Notes: generated from the letters alone by a model not told the origin. Positions 41,642-53,459 are shown, counted from the first letter of the stretch. The stretch: 64,000 nt of DNA from Syngnathus acus (GCF_901709675.1 NC_051095.1:25773956-25837955); one strand, 5' to 3'. Program-made: numbers and translations.

Positions 41642-42323
41642 TGTTAGAGTGGTGCTCACTCTAACTTATTTTTGCAAGAACCACACGGGAGACAGTATGC
41701 CCTTTTTAAGCATTTGCAAATGGAGAACCATTCGTCGCTGTGCGTACAGCGATGATCGAATGAGGTCTGGCTCAGGCCTCTTGCAAGAGCATATTTATTG
41801 AGAACAAGCAGGGTGGGGGTGACATTGGACATGTTTGGTGGTCACCTCAGCAACTGGTTAATCAGTGCGGAGGGTCCCAGCTCATTGTTTTACTAGGTCG
41901 TGGATACAGAAACTAGCGAGACAGTATGCCCTTTTTAAGCATTTGCAAATGGAGAACCATTCGTCGCTGTGCGTACAGCGATGATCGAATGAGGTCTGGC
42001 TCAGGCCTCTTGCAAGAGCATATTTATTGAGAACAAGCAGGGTGGGGGTGACATTGGACATGTTTGGTGGTCACCTCAGCAACTGGTTAATCAGTGCGGA
42101 GGGTCCCAGCTCATTGTTTTACTAGGTCGTGGATACAGAAACTAGCGGAGCATTTTAGATGGCTAACTCAGCAAGAATGTTTCCACACCATTTGGAAAGT
42201 TTCAACAACTGAATGGTTAAACTTTTCAGAGTCAAGGAAAGGTAAAATGTTTAAACAAAGTTAATAATTCTAGTCTACATTCCAACATAATCATACGATC
42301 AAGATAATCTGTAAACCCTAACA
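41642..42323. mobile_element. Solo LTR related to the ERV LTR family
   Basis: It begins TGTTAGAG and ends CCCTAACA, and is flanked by the 5-bp duplication gtggt at 41637-41641 and 42324-42328. Its right end ('acattccaacataatcatacgatcaagat', abbreviated) resembles the middle of the ERV LTR near 18790-18840, so it is a relative and not the same family. It contains a 229-bp tandem duplication. No internal retroviral sequence remains. Confidence 0.82.
41692..42149 (+). repeat. Two tandem 229-bp units
   Basis: The unit starting 'acagtatgccctttttaagc' at 41692 is repeated from 41921. The two copies look identical over their whole length. The duplication lies within the solo LTR. Confidence 0.93.
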
Positions 42324-42329
42324 GTGGTG

Positions 42330-43654
42330 GCACAATTACAGATCATCTCACGCTTCAGAAGTTGTAGCTATTTTTTCCTTTCCGTGTTGGGCTTGCATGT
42401 TCTCCATAGGTTTTCTCTAAGGCCCAACCGATTGTAGCCCAAGATTGATAAAAATCCTACCAATTTGGCTAATGTTTACTAATTCTTTTTCCCTCCCTGC
42501 ACCCTAACTCTACCCTAATTGTACACAAGCAAAATTGATCTCATCAATAGCTCTAAATATGACTACCATATCTAAGTTAAAGTTTCCTTTCCTAACATGT
42601 ACGTATTTGTTGCATACAGACGTCTATTCTATAGACCTAAACACATTTTTGTTTGTGTTTATGTAACACAATGAATAAAAAAAAAAAGAAATACCATTCA
42701 TGTCATGTAATTTTGAAGAAAAATGCTATGTTGGGATATTTTTCCACAACATACTGTATGTATTAAAGGGAGGGTAAAGCAAGCCCAACATTGGCACTTA
42801 TGTGATTGAACTGTATTAAAAAAATATGTCAGTGCTACATTTCCCTGCTGGAAAAAACCCTCAAGAGATTTAACGGTATTTATGAACAGAAGGGTGGTAC
42901 ACTTACTGACGCCCACTTTTTTGGCGAAGTCTGCTTGATTTGAGACATCAGCTTGACTATGTCACGTAAGGCAGCGATAATTTCCCCACTGGAAATCATT
43001 GTAAAGACTATTGCTTAAAATTAACAAAAACAGCTATCAATTGACACCAAAATTTACATGGACATCTCTACTTATGATTACTTCAACATAGCACAAGGAT
43101 TAGTCTCTGTGTCTGATTTTAGAGGAATGAGCAGTGTCTCTGAAGCTGCAGTACCCTGTCACGTCTGTCCTTTTCCTTTCACCAGTCACCAACATATGCA
43201 GACACCAAGAGGCTTTATGTAAGCTCAACTGTTCATACATAGTCAATCGAAATTGGTAAGGGTTCATTTGACTCACATTTCCCGTGAAGTACTCGTATGA
43301 GGTACCACCTCCGCCGCCTATCCAAAAAGGAGGCGCTTTAAACAGCCACACTTCCTGGAAGTCTGGTGCTGGCAGTCTTTTCAACAAGATGACCTACCCG
43401 GTCGACAATTGTGTGTTTAAATGTTCATTTTTAGTCACTAGATTTCTTTTCTTCACTTTTCTTGTTGATCGCGTTCTGCAGTAAACTCTGGGTGCGTTCT
43501 AGGACCACTCACACAGTCAGCAAACTCATAAACTGCCTCAAAAAGCAATGACGAGTACGTGAGCATGTTGCAGGGAATTCAGTAATCCCTCGCCACTTCG
43601 CGCTTCATCTATTAACTATCACTATGTCAAACCTGCACTTTTTATTAAAGTGAC
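42330..43654. other. Unique-looking sequence with possible small minus-strand exons
   Basis: On the minus strand a stretch at about 43001-42907 reads MISSGEIIAALRDIVKLM and continues to a possible splice donor (TCA|GTAAGTG). Another open stretch at 43387-43280 runs to a possible donor (AAAT|GTGAGT). I could not join the two in phase or recognise either, so no gene is called. Confidence 0.3.
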
Positions 43655-43659
43655 CGGCT

Positions 43660-43913
43660 TGTCACGACTCGTTCCTGGTTGTTGTATATGTAGGTTGCCA
43701 TTGTTTCTGTCCGCGTCTGTGTACTCGCCCCTCCCTTCCTGTGTCAACTCACAATCAACGTTCTAATCACAGTCACCTGCCTCTTGTTACCTGTCTTGTA
43801 TTTAAGTCCTGTCTGTGTGTCACTTTACCGAGTCTGTATTTTGAGTTCCGCCAATAAACCCTGGTCCAAGCTGCACTTGGTCGCCCTGCTCCATTTCCAT
43901 TCCATTCGTAACA
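43660..43913 (+). repeat. 5' LTR with an 81-bp deletion
   Basis: 254 bp, colinear with the 335-bp 3' LTR except that the segment after 'gtgtgtcact' up to 'ttaccgagtctg' is missing. A TATA-like 'gtatttaag' and an AATAAA signal are retained. The end is taaca here and tgaca in the 3' copy. Confidence 0.9.
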
Positions 43914-44349
43914 GAATGATCCGACCATCACTGCGACCAGCGCTTGGACCCTCAATCACCAGCTCCCGTCAGCGACGCCCGATCCACGTCCGTCGTCCGA
44001 GCTTGTTCCAGCGCGATCGGCTCCGCTGTCGCCGTCGGACTTCGCTGCCGCGACGCCGGACCCACGGCCGCTATCGGAGTGCCTCCCGGTGCCATCGGCT
44101 CCGCGATCGTCATCGGACTTCGCTGCCGCGACGCCGGACTCGCGGCCGCCACCGGGCTCCACCCCAGCGTTGCAGGACCCGCGGGCGTCGCCAGATTCCA
44201 AGCCAGCTGCGCCGGACCCGCGATCGTCCCTGGCCCCACTCCCACTGCTGCGGCGCGTGGTGGCTCTTGCTGCTGCCACAGCTCCGCCTTCCGAATGCCG
44301 CTGATCGTGGTCCGGAATTTCAAATGCCGCTGATTGCGGCGATGACTTT

Positions 44350-45130
44350 TGTATGCCGCCCGAGTGCGGTTCTGTTCCCCAAGTTGCCGCCCGAGTGCGG
44401 TTCTGTTCCCCAAATTGCCGCCCGAGTGCGGTTCTGTGCCCCAAGTTGCCGCCCGAGTGCGTTTCTGTTCCCCAAGTTGCCGCCCGAGTGCGGTTCTGTC
44501 CCCCAAGTTGCTGCCGATTGCGGTTCAGGTCCCCAGTGTGTGCCACGATTGTGGGCCTGGGCCCCTGAACGCCGCTGAGTGCAGTTCTATCCCCCAAGTT
44601 GCTGCCGATTGCGGGTCAGGTCCCCATGTGTGCCGCGATTGTGGCCCTGGGCCCCTGAATGCCACCGAGTGCAGTTCTGTTCCCCAAGTTGCTGCCGATT
44701 GTGGTTCAGGTCCCCAGTGTGTTCCGCGATTGTGGCCCTGGGCCCCTGAACGCCGCCGAGTGCAGTTCTGTCCCCCAAGTTGCTGCCGATTGCGGTTCAG
44801 GTCCCCAGTGTGTGCCGCGATTGTGGCCCTGGGCCCCTGAACGCCGCTGAGTGCATTTCTGTTCCCCAAGTTGCTGCCGATTGCGGTTCAGGTCCCCAGT
44901 GTGTGCCGCGATTGTGGCCCTGGGACCCTGAACGCCGCCGAGTGCAGTTCTGTTTCCCCGGGTTGCCGCCGATTGCGGGTCTGTCCCCGAATAGCCGCCG
45001 ATTGCGGTACTGTTTCCCCGGGTTGCCGCCGATTGTGGTTCTGTTTCCCAGAGTTGCCACCATTTGCGGTTCTGTTTCCCCGAGTTGCCGCCGAGAGCGG
45101 TTGTTTCCCCAGTCGCCGCCGAGCGCGGTT
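44350..45130 (+). repeat. Internal minisatellites of the LTR element
   Basis: Two arrays adjoin. The first has about six units of roughly 31 bp ('gagtgcggttctgttcccca' plus 'agttgccgccc') at 44370-44510. The second has about five units of roughly 93 bp containing 'gctgccgattgcggttcagg', 'tgtgccgcgattgtggccct' and 'gggcccctgaacgccgc' at 44510-44960, followed by degenerate units to about 45130. Open frames on both strands here (PPECGSVPQVAA and its antisense) derive from the repeats. Confidence 0.88.
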
Positions 45131-45244
45131 CAGACTTTATCACAGACCAGTGGGGTCGTCTGGACTGGTGCGCTTCCCCCCCCGCGTGCTCCGTGGGGGG
45201 TTGGTTTTTCGGGACGTCGGGAGCCGTCCCTTGTGGGGGAGTTC

Positions 45245-45579
45245 TGTCACGACTCGTCCCTGGTTGTTGTATATGTAGGTTGCCATTGTTTCTGTCCGCG
45301 TCTGTGTACTCGCCCCTCCCTTCCTGTGTCAACTCACAATCAACGTTCTAATCACAGTCACCTGCCTCTTGTTACCTGTCTTGTATTTAAGTCCTGTCTG
45401 TGTGTCACTCCCTGTCGGATCATTGTCTGTCTTTTTGTTTCACGTCTTTTTCGGTCAGTCCTGTTGGTTTTGTTAGTGAGTTATGTCAGTTTACCGAGTC
45501 TGTATTTTGAGTTCCGCCAATAAACCCTGGTCCAAACTGCACTTGGTCGCCCTGCTCTATTTCCATTCCATTCGTGACA
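45245..45579 (+). repeat. 3' LTR
   Basis: 335 bp, TGTCACGACTC to CGTGACA, preceded by a short purine-rich tract (gtgggggag) that could be the polypurine tract. It holds the full-length form of the LTR. Confidence 0.9.
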
Positions 45580-45584
45580 CGGCT

Positions 45585-46695
45585 TCCCATTAAAGGGTTC
45601 CATAAGCCGGGGTGAAGGGACTCGTCCGTCTCTGACCACCTGAGTTAAATGAATTCTAAAAGAATCAATATAATCTCTTTATGACGCCAATCCCTCTGAA
45701 GTCAAACGACGCTCGTGCTGAGTAACTTAAATTTGAGGCATGTCGTCAGAATAACCGCGCCATAATGATGGCTCCCTTTGGTTGTTTGAGGCTTTTGTTG
45801 TTACGGATATTTTTAGATGTCTTTGTTAAGACCTCAGGGATTCATTGATTTACTAGAGCGCACTCGCCCTAGCTGAGCTCGAGATAACTACTTCGAACCA
45901 GATCTGACAATTCCTGATGTTAAGTATTAAAGCGGTCTTCACTTTAAAAAGAATTGATCGGATTTAAAGAATGACTATGATAGGGACATAAAGAAATTTT
46001 AAAGTTCTAATTGCTGCATATAAAACCATGCTCAACATAATTAATACGAAATAATCGATAACCGAATTAAGGATTAAGAAGAGATTTAATGAATAAGCAA
46101 GAAAAATAATTACAAGTCGAAAAAACAACAACACTCACCCACTCAGAACAAAAGAGGAGACTAAAGGTCTAAAATCCTATTTGGTTGAACAAGTCGAGTG
46201 ATCGGCTCTCCTTTGTTCCAAAATCCGAATTCTGTTTAAAAAAGAGGAAAGGTCTGGCCGTGAGGAGCTTCGCCAAAGCCGTAAAATTGCCGTCTTCCCC
46301 TTTCTGCCCGAAGTGGCTGACTCCTCTGCCTGCCTCGAAGCTTAACATTTGACAAAGTCAAATTCGAAGCTTAAAATTTGACAAAGTCCAATTCGAAGAC
46401 TCTGGAATTTTAGTAGATTTTGGTTCAATCTCAAAAAGAATGAAAAATCCATCTCCGTCTAAACGGCGTTCTTTTACTCCGGGCAGCGTCACGGCCATTG
46501 CCCTGACTAGGAAGAAGCGCACCGCTCTGTGTCAGGACAACATATTTATCGGCTTCTGGCATTACCTTATCGGAATATGTAGGTGAAAGGTCAGAATCCC
46601 TGCTGCCACCGGATGCAGCTGTTTCCTGTTTTGCTCGTTCTTTTGCTCGTTCTTTCACTATTAGCCCTTGATGTCTCCTCTCAACTTAATACATT
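45585..46695. other. No gene identified
   Basis: Mixed sequence with an A-rich centre (about 46040-46140) and a short direct repeat 'gacaaagtcnaattcgaag' at about 46355 and 46382. A 75-codon minus-strand frame at 46431-46658 has a charged start but no recognisable motif. Confidence 0.4.
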
Positions 46696-46699
46696 TAGG

Positions 46700-49600
46700 T
46701 ATCAAACTCAAAGTCAAAGTCAGCTTTATTGTCAATCCCTTCATATGTCAAGACACACAAAGAAACCGAAATTCCGTTTCCTCCATCCCACGGTGACGAG
46801 ACATACAAGTAGGCGACACAAAATAAAAACAAGAAGGCACAAACAATAAATAAAAAATAAAAAATAATAAATAAAATGAGCGATGAATAAATAATAAACC
46901 AATAACCCAATAAATAAGAGGAGCATAACCGAGCCAGTGTGCATACAGCAGACAGCAAGAACAGGACGCTACGCTGAATGGGGGAGCGAGTTCAGGATCC
47001 TAACAGCCTGGAGTACGAAGCTGTTGGAGAGTCTGGTGGTGCGGGAGCGCAGGCTACTGTACCGCCTCCCAGAGGGCAGAAGATCAAACAAAGAGTGAGC
47101 GGGGTGACTCACATCACTCACAATCTTGGTCGCCTTGCGGGTGAGATGGGAGGTGTAAATGTCCTTCAAGGAGGGGAGAGAAGCACCAATAGTCTTACTA
47201 GCCGTTTTCACTATGCGCTGCAGGGCCTTCAAGTCGTAGTCAGTGCAGCTGCCACCCCAAACAGCAATACAGCTGGAGAGGACGCTCTCAATGGTGCCGC
47301 GGTAAAATGTAGTCATGACGGCCGGCTCCCGCTCGCCTGAGTTTCCGAAGGAAGTACAGGCGGCGCTGGGCCTTCTTCGCCGGCGATGCGGTGTTGGTGG
47401 ACCAGGAGAGATCCTCACTGATGTGCACCCCCAGGAACCTGGCGCTGCTCACTCTCTCCACCACAGCACCGTCGATGGTCAGCGGCAGGTGTTGGGCGTG
47501 ACCCTTCCGGAAGTCAACAACAATCTCCTTGGTCTTGTCGACGTTCAGCAGGAGGTTGTTGTCCCTGCACCACGCGGTCAGAAGGTCAACCTCCAGCCTG
47601 TATTGAGTCTCGTCTCCCTTGGTGATGAGACCCACCAGAGTCGTGTCGTCAGCAAACTTCACTATGCGGTTGCCGCTGTAGGTGGCAGCGCAATCATGCG
47701 TCAGGAGGGTGAAGAGCAGCAGACTGAGCACGCAGCCTTGGGGGGCCCCTGTGCTCAGCGTGATGCTGGCGGAGATTTTGTCGCCAACACGTACCACCTG
47801 TGGCCTCTGACAGAGGAAGTCCAGTAGCCAGTTGCAGAGGCAGGTACTGAGGCCCAGCTTGTCAAGTTTGCTGATGAGACGTTGTGGCACAATGGTGTTG
47901 AAGGCAGAACTGAAGTCCACAAACAGCAACCTCACATACGAGTCCCTCCCCTCCAGGTGGGTGAGGGCCGAGTAGAGGGCAGAGCAGATGGCATCCTCAG
48001 AGGACCGTTTGGCTCGGTACGCAAACTGGAAGGGGTCAATGGTGGGGGGGAGAACTGATCGGATGTGCTCCATGACAAGCCGCTCAAAGCACTTCATGAT
48101 GATGGGCGTAAGTGCCACGGGGCGGTAGTCATTGAAGCAGGACGGAGCAGGTTTCTTCGGCACAGGTACGATGGTGGCAGCTTTGAAACACGACGGGACG
48201 ATGGCCTGCTGCAGGGAAGTGTTAAAGATGTCCGTGAAGACACCCGTCAGCTCACCAGCGCAGTCCTTCAGCGCTCGACCCGGGATGTTGTCCGGGCCCG
48301 CCGCCTTACGGATGTCGAAAGCGGCAAGCGCCCTCCTCACGCTGTCGGCGGAGAGGCACAGGGGCAGCTCGTGGGAAGGGGGAGTGGCCTTCAGCGGGCA
48401 AGTGCTGTTCTGAGCGTCGAAGCGAGCAAAGAAGCGGTTGAGGTCATTGAGCAGACGGACGTCGCCTTCACAGCTCTGCGGCGCGGGCTTGTAGTCCGTG
48501 ATGGTCTGAATGCCCTGCCAAAGGCTCCGTGCGTCCCTGCTGTCCTTGAAGTGGGCGGTAATTTTGCACGAGAACGCCCTCTTCGCCTCTTTGATGCCCC
48601 GGGACAGGTCGGCCCTCGCAGTCCTCAAGCCAGCCTCATCCCCCGCCCTAAAGGCTTTGTCCCTGGCCCTCAGCAGCCTGAAGACAGCCCCTGTCAGCCA
48701 TGGCTTCCGGTTAGCCCGAGTGACGACGGATATTGAGTGTGTCACATCATCAATGCACTTCCTGATGTAGGAGGAAACAGAGTCAGTATACTCCTCAATG
48801 TCCGCCCGACCGTCGCAAGTGGCAGCCCTCCTAAACACGTCCCAGTCAGTAGAGCCAAAGCAGTCACGAAGCGCATCAGAGGCACCCTCAGGCCACACCC
48901 GCACCCGCTTGCGAACTGGTCTGGATGTTCTCACCTTTTGTCTGTATGCGGGCAAAAGCATAACAGTGATATGGTCAGAAAGTCCAAGATGGGGGAGGGG
49001 GGCGGCTTTGAAAGCTCCTTTATGCGAAGAGTAGACCAGGTCCAGGAAGCTGTCGCCACGCGTAGGAAAATCAACATGCTGGTGAAGCCTCGGAAAAACA
49101 GACTTCAGGTTAGCATGATTAAAATCCCCAGTGAAGATGGTGAAACCGTCAGGGTGCGCTGTCTGTTGATCACTGACAGCCTGGTACAGTTCACTAAGAG
49201 CCGCGACCCTGTCGCCTCCGATGTTGGAAGGCGGGATGTAAACCGCGACCAGCAGAATCGCGGTAAATTCCCTTGGCAGGTAAAAAGGACGGCACTTAAT
49301 GATCACAAACTCCGCCAGTGGCGAGCAGTGCCTGCATACCACCACAGAGTCCCGGCACCACTCGTCACGGATGTAGACGCATATTCCACCTCCACGAGAT
49401 TTCCCCCCTCGTACAATGGCCCGGTCCGCCCGATAGCACGCTAGCCGCTCCAGACGTACAGCTGAGTCCGGAATGTTGACGGTCAACCAAGTCTCAGTGA
49501 ACACGAGCACACAGCAGTCACGCACCGTCCGGTTTGTAGATCTCAGCAAGCGAATGTAATCCATTTTGTTGTCCAGCGATCGAACATTCGCCAGAAGAAT

Positions 49601-49920
49601 GGAAGGCACGGCCGGGCGAGCCGGGTTGGCCGCCAGCCTGGCTCGGACGCCCCCACGCTTGCCCCTCTTCAGCCTCCTCGCACACCGCTTTCGACGCTTC
49701 CCAACCGGGGGAGGAATAGCAGACGAGTCCGGCGACGCTTCAGGACGTAGCAGTCCGAGCTCCTTTAATGTCCCCGCATCAAAGTCCAGAACTCGACAAA
49801 ACTCGCTTTCGCCGATGTCGAGCAGAACCTTCCTGCCGTGCTTGTAGCCCGACTCAGTACGACGAGACGAACGCACAAAATGGATGGAACACCAATGTTA
49901 AATACAGGTTGGACAAAACA
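46700..49920 (-). mobile_element. L2/CR1-type single-ORF LINE, near full length
   Basis: The minus-strand element begins just upstream of the ORF at about 49880-49920. It ends at about 46700 in AATAAAGCTGACTTTGACTTTG, a polyadenylation-like signal plus hexamer tail. The 5'-truncated copy at 26190-26562 and the mini-LINE at 9159-9503 belong to the same family. Confidence 0.85.
46969..49876 (-). pseudogene. L2/CR1-type LINE endonuclease-reverse transcriptase, one frameshift
   Basis: The main frame (49876-47288, 862 codons) holds a basic N-terminus and an endonuclease domain: NVRSLDNKMD, FTETWL, FTGDFNHANL, LSDHITVM. A connector leads to a reverse transcriptase with FNDYRPVALTPIIMKCFERL, FQFAYRAKRSSEDA, LFVDFSSAFNTIVP, TGAPQGCVLS and the catalytic KFADDTTLVG. 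Near 47340 one frame shift moves the C-terminus into the 47418-46969 frame (TTFYRGTIESVLSSCIAVW, ending ILNSLPHSA). Otherwise the copy is intact. CVLSLLLFTL, where relatives have CVLSPLLFTL, is a second possible lesion. Enzymes of this type nick target DNA and copy their RNA into the nick. Confidence 0.88.
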
Positions 49921-50985
49921 TTGCAACATTAATAACATATATCTTGTCTAGTAAAGATCAATCTTAACACATAATCATACTTAACCATAATAATGGGTTC
50001 TTCTAACTTAAACATATATATTGATATTGCTCAAGCTGTTACATCTTAAAATTGTGGCATAGCAAACTCATATTCCAAACTTGTGCGTTGTTACGTGTTT
50101 GAACAGGTCGTGTCCTCCCAATTGCTAACAATTTAATTTATTAGATTTGTTAGTTTCCATAAGGTCACCCCTATGTCAAGCTTTAACACCATCTCCTGGT
50201 GAAATTTTGGAACTACTACATGTTTTGGGATAGCCAATGTGCCTGGGCCAAATTCGATACCCAATTTTACACCATCTTGTACCACCATGCCACTTGACAA
50301 CTATTTCGCAGGTTTTTATAAGAATTTTAATGGAAAAAATAATTTGCAGCAAGTGAGATGGGGGCGTGCCTGTGAGCAATGTGCATCACTGTGGATGTGA
50401 CTGGAGGTGTGGCAACCAGCCGCGTGCAAAGGAAAAGCACCGGGGCCAGAAGGGTTTGGGACAGGTGGCGGCAATGTGCTGATAGCGTGTGGCACGCCTG
50501 TGAGCAATGTGCGTTACTGAGGACAAGCACGGGAGACGAGCGAAAGTTAAATTAATCTGCTAACAATAACACTGCTACAACTCTATTGCATAAAGTGCAG
50601 TGCTTGATTATTGCAATTACCATATTGGCCCGAATAAAAGACGACCCCCTCTTTTTCAAGACTCAAGTTTGAAAAAAGACTTTTTGAACACCAAATTAAA
50701 TTTTTATATAGAAAATGATTGCATCTGAAACAAATGATTATAACAATGTATTCGAGAGAGAAAGCATGTTATTTTGCCTCATTTAAATCATGCAAAAACT
50801 GTCTATCACATCTTAATATCTGAACATTTAAATATGTAAACTAAAGTGCAATCACATTTGTAAATGAATGGCTTCTGGTTTTCGAAATGTAAATAAACCA
50901 ATCTACTGTGACAAAACAACAAAATTGCAATAACTGCATTAACCATCAAAGTGAAGTCTTACTGTAACTGTAGTCTTGAAACAAA
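49921..50985. other. No gene seen; MITE-like fragment near 50620-50700
   Basis: AT-rich sequence. At about 50622 'ccatattggcccgaataaaagacgaccccc' (abbreviated) resembles the end of a fish DNA transposon, but no partner end was found. No coding signal was found. Confidence 0.4.
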
Positions 50986-50992
50986 TCTGCAT

Positions 50993-51345
50993 CCATCCAT
51001 TTTCTTTACCGCTTAGTCCCCACGGGGGTCGCGGGCATGCTGGAGCCTATCCCAGCCGTCATCGGGCAGTAGGCGTGGGACACCCTGAACCGGTTGCCAG
51101 CCAATCGCAGGGCACACAGAGACAAACAACCATACGCACTCGCACTCACACCTAGGGACAATTTGGAGTGCTCAATCGGCCTACCAAGCATGTTTTTGGG
51201 ATGTGGGAGGAAACCGGAGTGCCCGGAGAAAACCCACGCGGGCCGGGGAGAACATGCAAACTCCACACAGGGAGGGCCGGAGGTGGAATCGAACCCGCAC
51301 CCTCCTAACTGTGAGGCGGACGTGCTACCCAGTGCTACCGCTATT
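50993..51345 (-). mobile_element. tRNA-derived SINE with Rex3-like tail, copy 2
   Basis: Same family and orientation as the copy at 25719-26077. A perfect B box, GGTTCGATTCC, is present on the minus strand near 51290, and the head reads 'agcactgggtagcacg'. The tail is 'actaagcggtaaagaaaatggatggatg'. Target duplications are not obvious. Confidence 0.85.
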
Positions 51346-51365
51346 GTTGGGGACCCTGAGGACTG

Positions 51366-52710
51366 CAGGGGTGGGCAAACTTTTTGATTTGCGGGCCGAA
51401 TTGGGTTCTAAATTTTTACCAGGGGGCTGAACCAGGAGCAGATGGATGTAGTGTTTTTGTGAATATAAACGACATGTAAAGGTCATTGCATAAAAGGTTT
51501 TGGCTTTTAGTAGGTAGTAAAGCGTGGATATTCAAAAAATGCTTTTTGAAAACAAATGCATTTATTAACAGCATTAAAAAAAAATATTTCACCAAAAATT
51601 ACTATCAATGATTCTCATTAAATACGACACTGTTATTATGAATAACAGTTTCCATCACTTCAGCACCTGCAGGTCAGATTTATGAAAGATATTTATCTAA
51701 TGAAGCGAAATCACATCAAACGTCAAACATTCTGACCAAATACATCATCTTGAAGAATCAGTGAAAGAATACATCTAAATAAAGTAATCAAGAAATCAAA
51801 ACGGCAACACGGTGACAGATATCTGAAAATCAGAGCAGAGCTTCAACTCACAAACACCTGGTGACAGAGGTGAGGAAACGGGAAACACTTCTTTAAAGTC
51901 GGCCTTAAGAACTTTAAAAGTTAAGATTAGTCGCAAACAGGTGGTGCATAAATGTCCTTGAGCATCCTGCGTTGTTTGGAAATCAGAATGGTCGCTAGTT
52001 TCAATCCCTGCTATTTGTACAAATTATTTTCAAAATGCTTTTTTTTTTTTTACAACAAACTAGAAAAACTCCCCTTCATTTTCAGTTGGAATAGTGTTGT
52101 TGGTCTCCCATTTTTGCTAGTGCTTCATAGTCTGGAGTAAAATTTGTTGTGGCAATTCTTAGGATAGAGCCGAGGTGTTGGTCCGTTAACCTACATCTGT
52201 GACGGGCTTTGTTGACCTTCATGTGGCTGAACGTCTGCTCACACACGTACGTCGAGCCAAATTGTCCACTCTTTTTTTGAACACTCGGCACTCAGTGTCC
52301 ACCTTTCTTTTTATTGGGCCACTCATTTTAATGGAAGGATTCCAGGGTAAGGTTAGTGGGTGGCCATAGCGTAAAACTGTATCTGAAAGCTCAGCGCGCG
52401 AATTACAAGAATGCTGACGTCACAGCCCACACTCAAAATTCGGCACTGATAGATATAGAGCGCGGAGTGCGCCGAGTCCGTGCGACTGAGTACGTACACG
52501 CACTTGTGAGTGTGCACCGAGCTTTCTGACACGGCTTCCGGTAGTAAATGCGCAGGCGAGCGGTTCCCCATCTAACGGGGAAAAGCAGTCATTGCAGGCA
52601 AAATGACCAAAAAAAATGTTTAATAATACAATTTGTTCAGGGTTGGCGGGCCGGATTAAACGGTCCCGTGGGCCGGATGTGGCCCGCGGGCCATGGTTTG
52701 CCCATGTCTG
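51366..52710. mobile_element. hAT DNA transposon, sister of the 16517 copy
   Basis: It starts CAGGGGTGGGCAAACTTTTTGA and ends GGTTTGCCCATGTCTG, with the interior colinear with 16517-17843. Its left flank (gaggactg) and right flank (gtataggc) do not match, so it has no target duplication. The right flank word recurs before the next hAT at 52882. A transposase C-terminal remnant is readable on the minus strand near 52291-52090 (FGSTYVCEQTFSHMK). Confidence 0.85.
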
Positions 52711-53015
52711 GTATAGGCGGTTGGCTCGGATGGTTATGATCTTTTCACCCCCGGGTGTCGGTCAGAACACAGGAGGGAAGACGAGGTTCAGTTTTGATTG
52801 CTTTACTGAATTATTGGCAAAAAAGTAACAGGCACTGTGGCTCATAGGGGCATACAGGCAAACTGGCAAAAGGGTATAGGCCAGGGGTCTGCAACCTTTA
52901 TTATCAAAAGAGCCATTTTGCCCCCTAGTCAGCCAAAAAAAAAATTGTAGGGAGCCGCACAAAATAACAGAACTTGTAAGCTTTTAAAAGTTATCATCTT
53001 TTTTATATTTTAGCT

Positions 53016-53190
53016 ACTTCACTGGTTCTTTTATCTCAAACAAATTATTTTAGGTGCATTACCTGACATGTTTCGGCTTGTACTTCCGCCTCTGCGGAAC
53101 ATGTCAGGTAATGCACCTAAAATAATTTGTTTGAGATAAAAGAACCAGTGAAGTGATTAAAAAGGAAAACAAAATGAACTTAGTACAATT
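53016..53190. mobile_element. Palindromic hammerhead-bearing retroelement, copy 3
   Basis: Two arms of the same small element lie head to head: 53016-53085 on the minus strand and 53097-53190 on the plus strand. A single pair of target duplications, atattttagct, flanks the whole at 53005-53015 and 53191-53201. The left arm keeps GAAAC-ATGTC and part of stem II. The right arm begins within the core. One integration event of an inverted dimer explains this best. Confidence 0.75.
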
Positions 53191-53459
53191 ATATTTTAGC
53201 TGTTATAACCACTGAATACAACAAAAAGTAGCCCACTTTAAAACAAAACATTTAGCTGAGCTTTAAAAATAAACATAAAATTAGGACCGTCCTTGACAAG
53301 TCCATGTCAGTTTTCTCTCGTCCTCTTCGGTTTTTTTGCTCAGCCAGCAATAAACTGAAGCACCTGAAATATACAAAAAAAATCTACATCAGCTCGGAGT
53401 CTGATTTTTTTTTCCAGGAAAAGTAATAGCTTATTAAATTATATTTAACTCTTACCTGT

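Larger units (their letters stand above)
43660..45579 (+). mobile_element. Short non-autonomous Ty3/gypsy-like LTR element
   Basis: LTRs with TGTCACG starts lie at 43660-43913 and 45245-45579. The 5-bp target duplication cggct lies at 43655-43659 and 45580-45584. The interior is only 1,331 bp and encodes no recognisable gag or pol. It consists of a GC-rich lead and tandem repeats. The family is the same as the solo LTR at 27176. It must depend on enzymes supplied by other elements. Confidence 0.9.

Noticed and set aside
41642-42323. The 229-bp tandem repeat as a satellite array
   Set aside because: Only two units, and they lie inside TG...CA borders with a 5-bp target duplication, so an LTR explains the context better.
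43952-44597. Long frames on both strands over the LTR element interior
   Set aside because: They arise from GC-rich lead sequence and minisatellite units without internal stops. No gag, protease or reverse transcriptase motif is present.
47315-49847. Several plus-strand ORFs over the LINE at 46700-49920
   Set aside because: They are opposite-strand shadows of a clearly recognisable endonuclease-reverse transcriptase.
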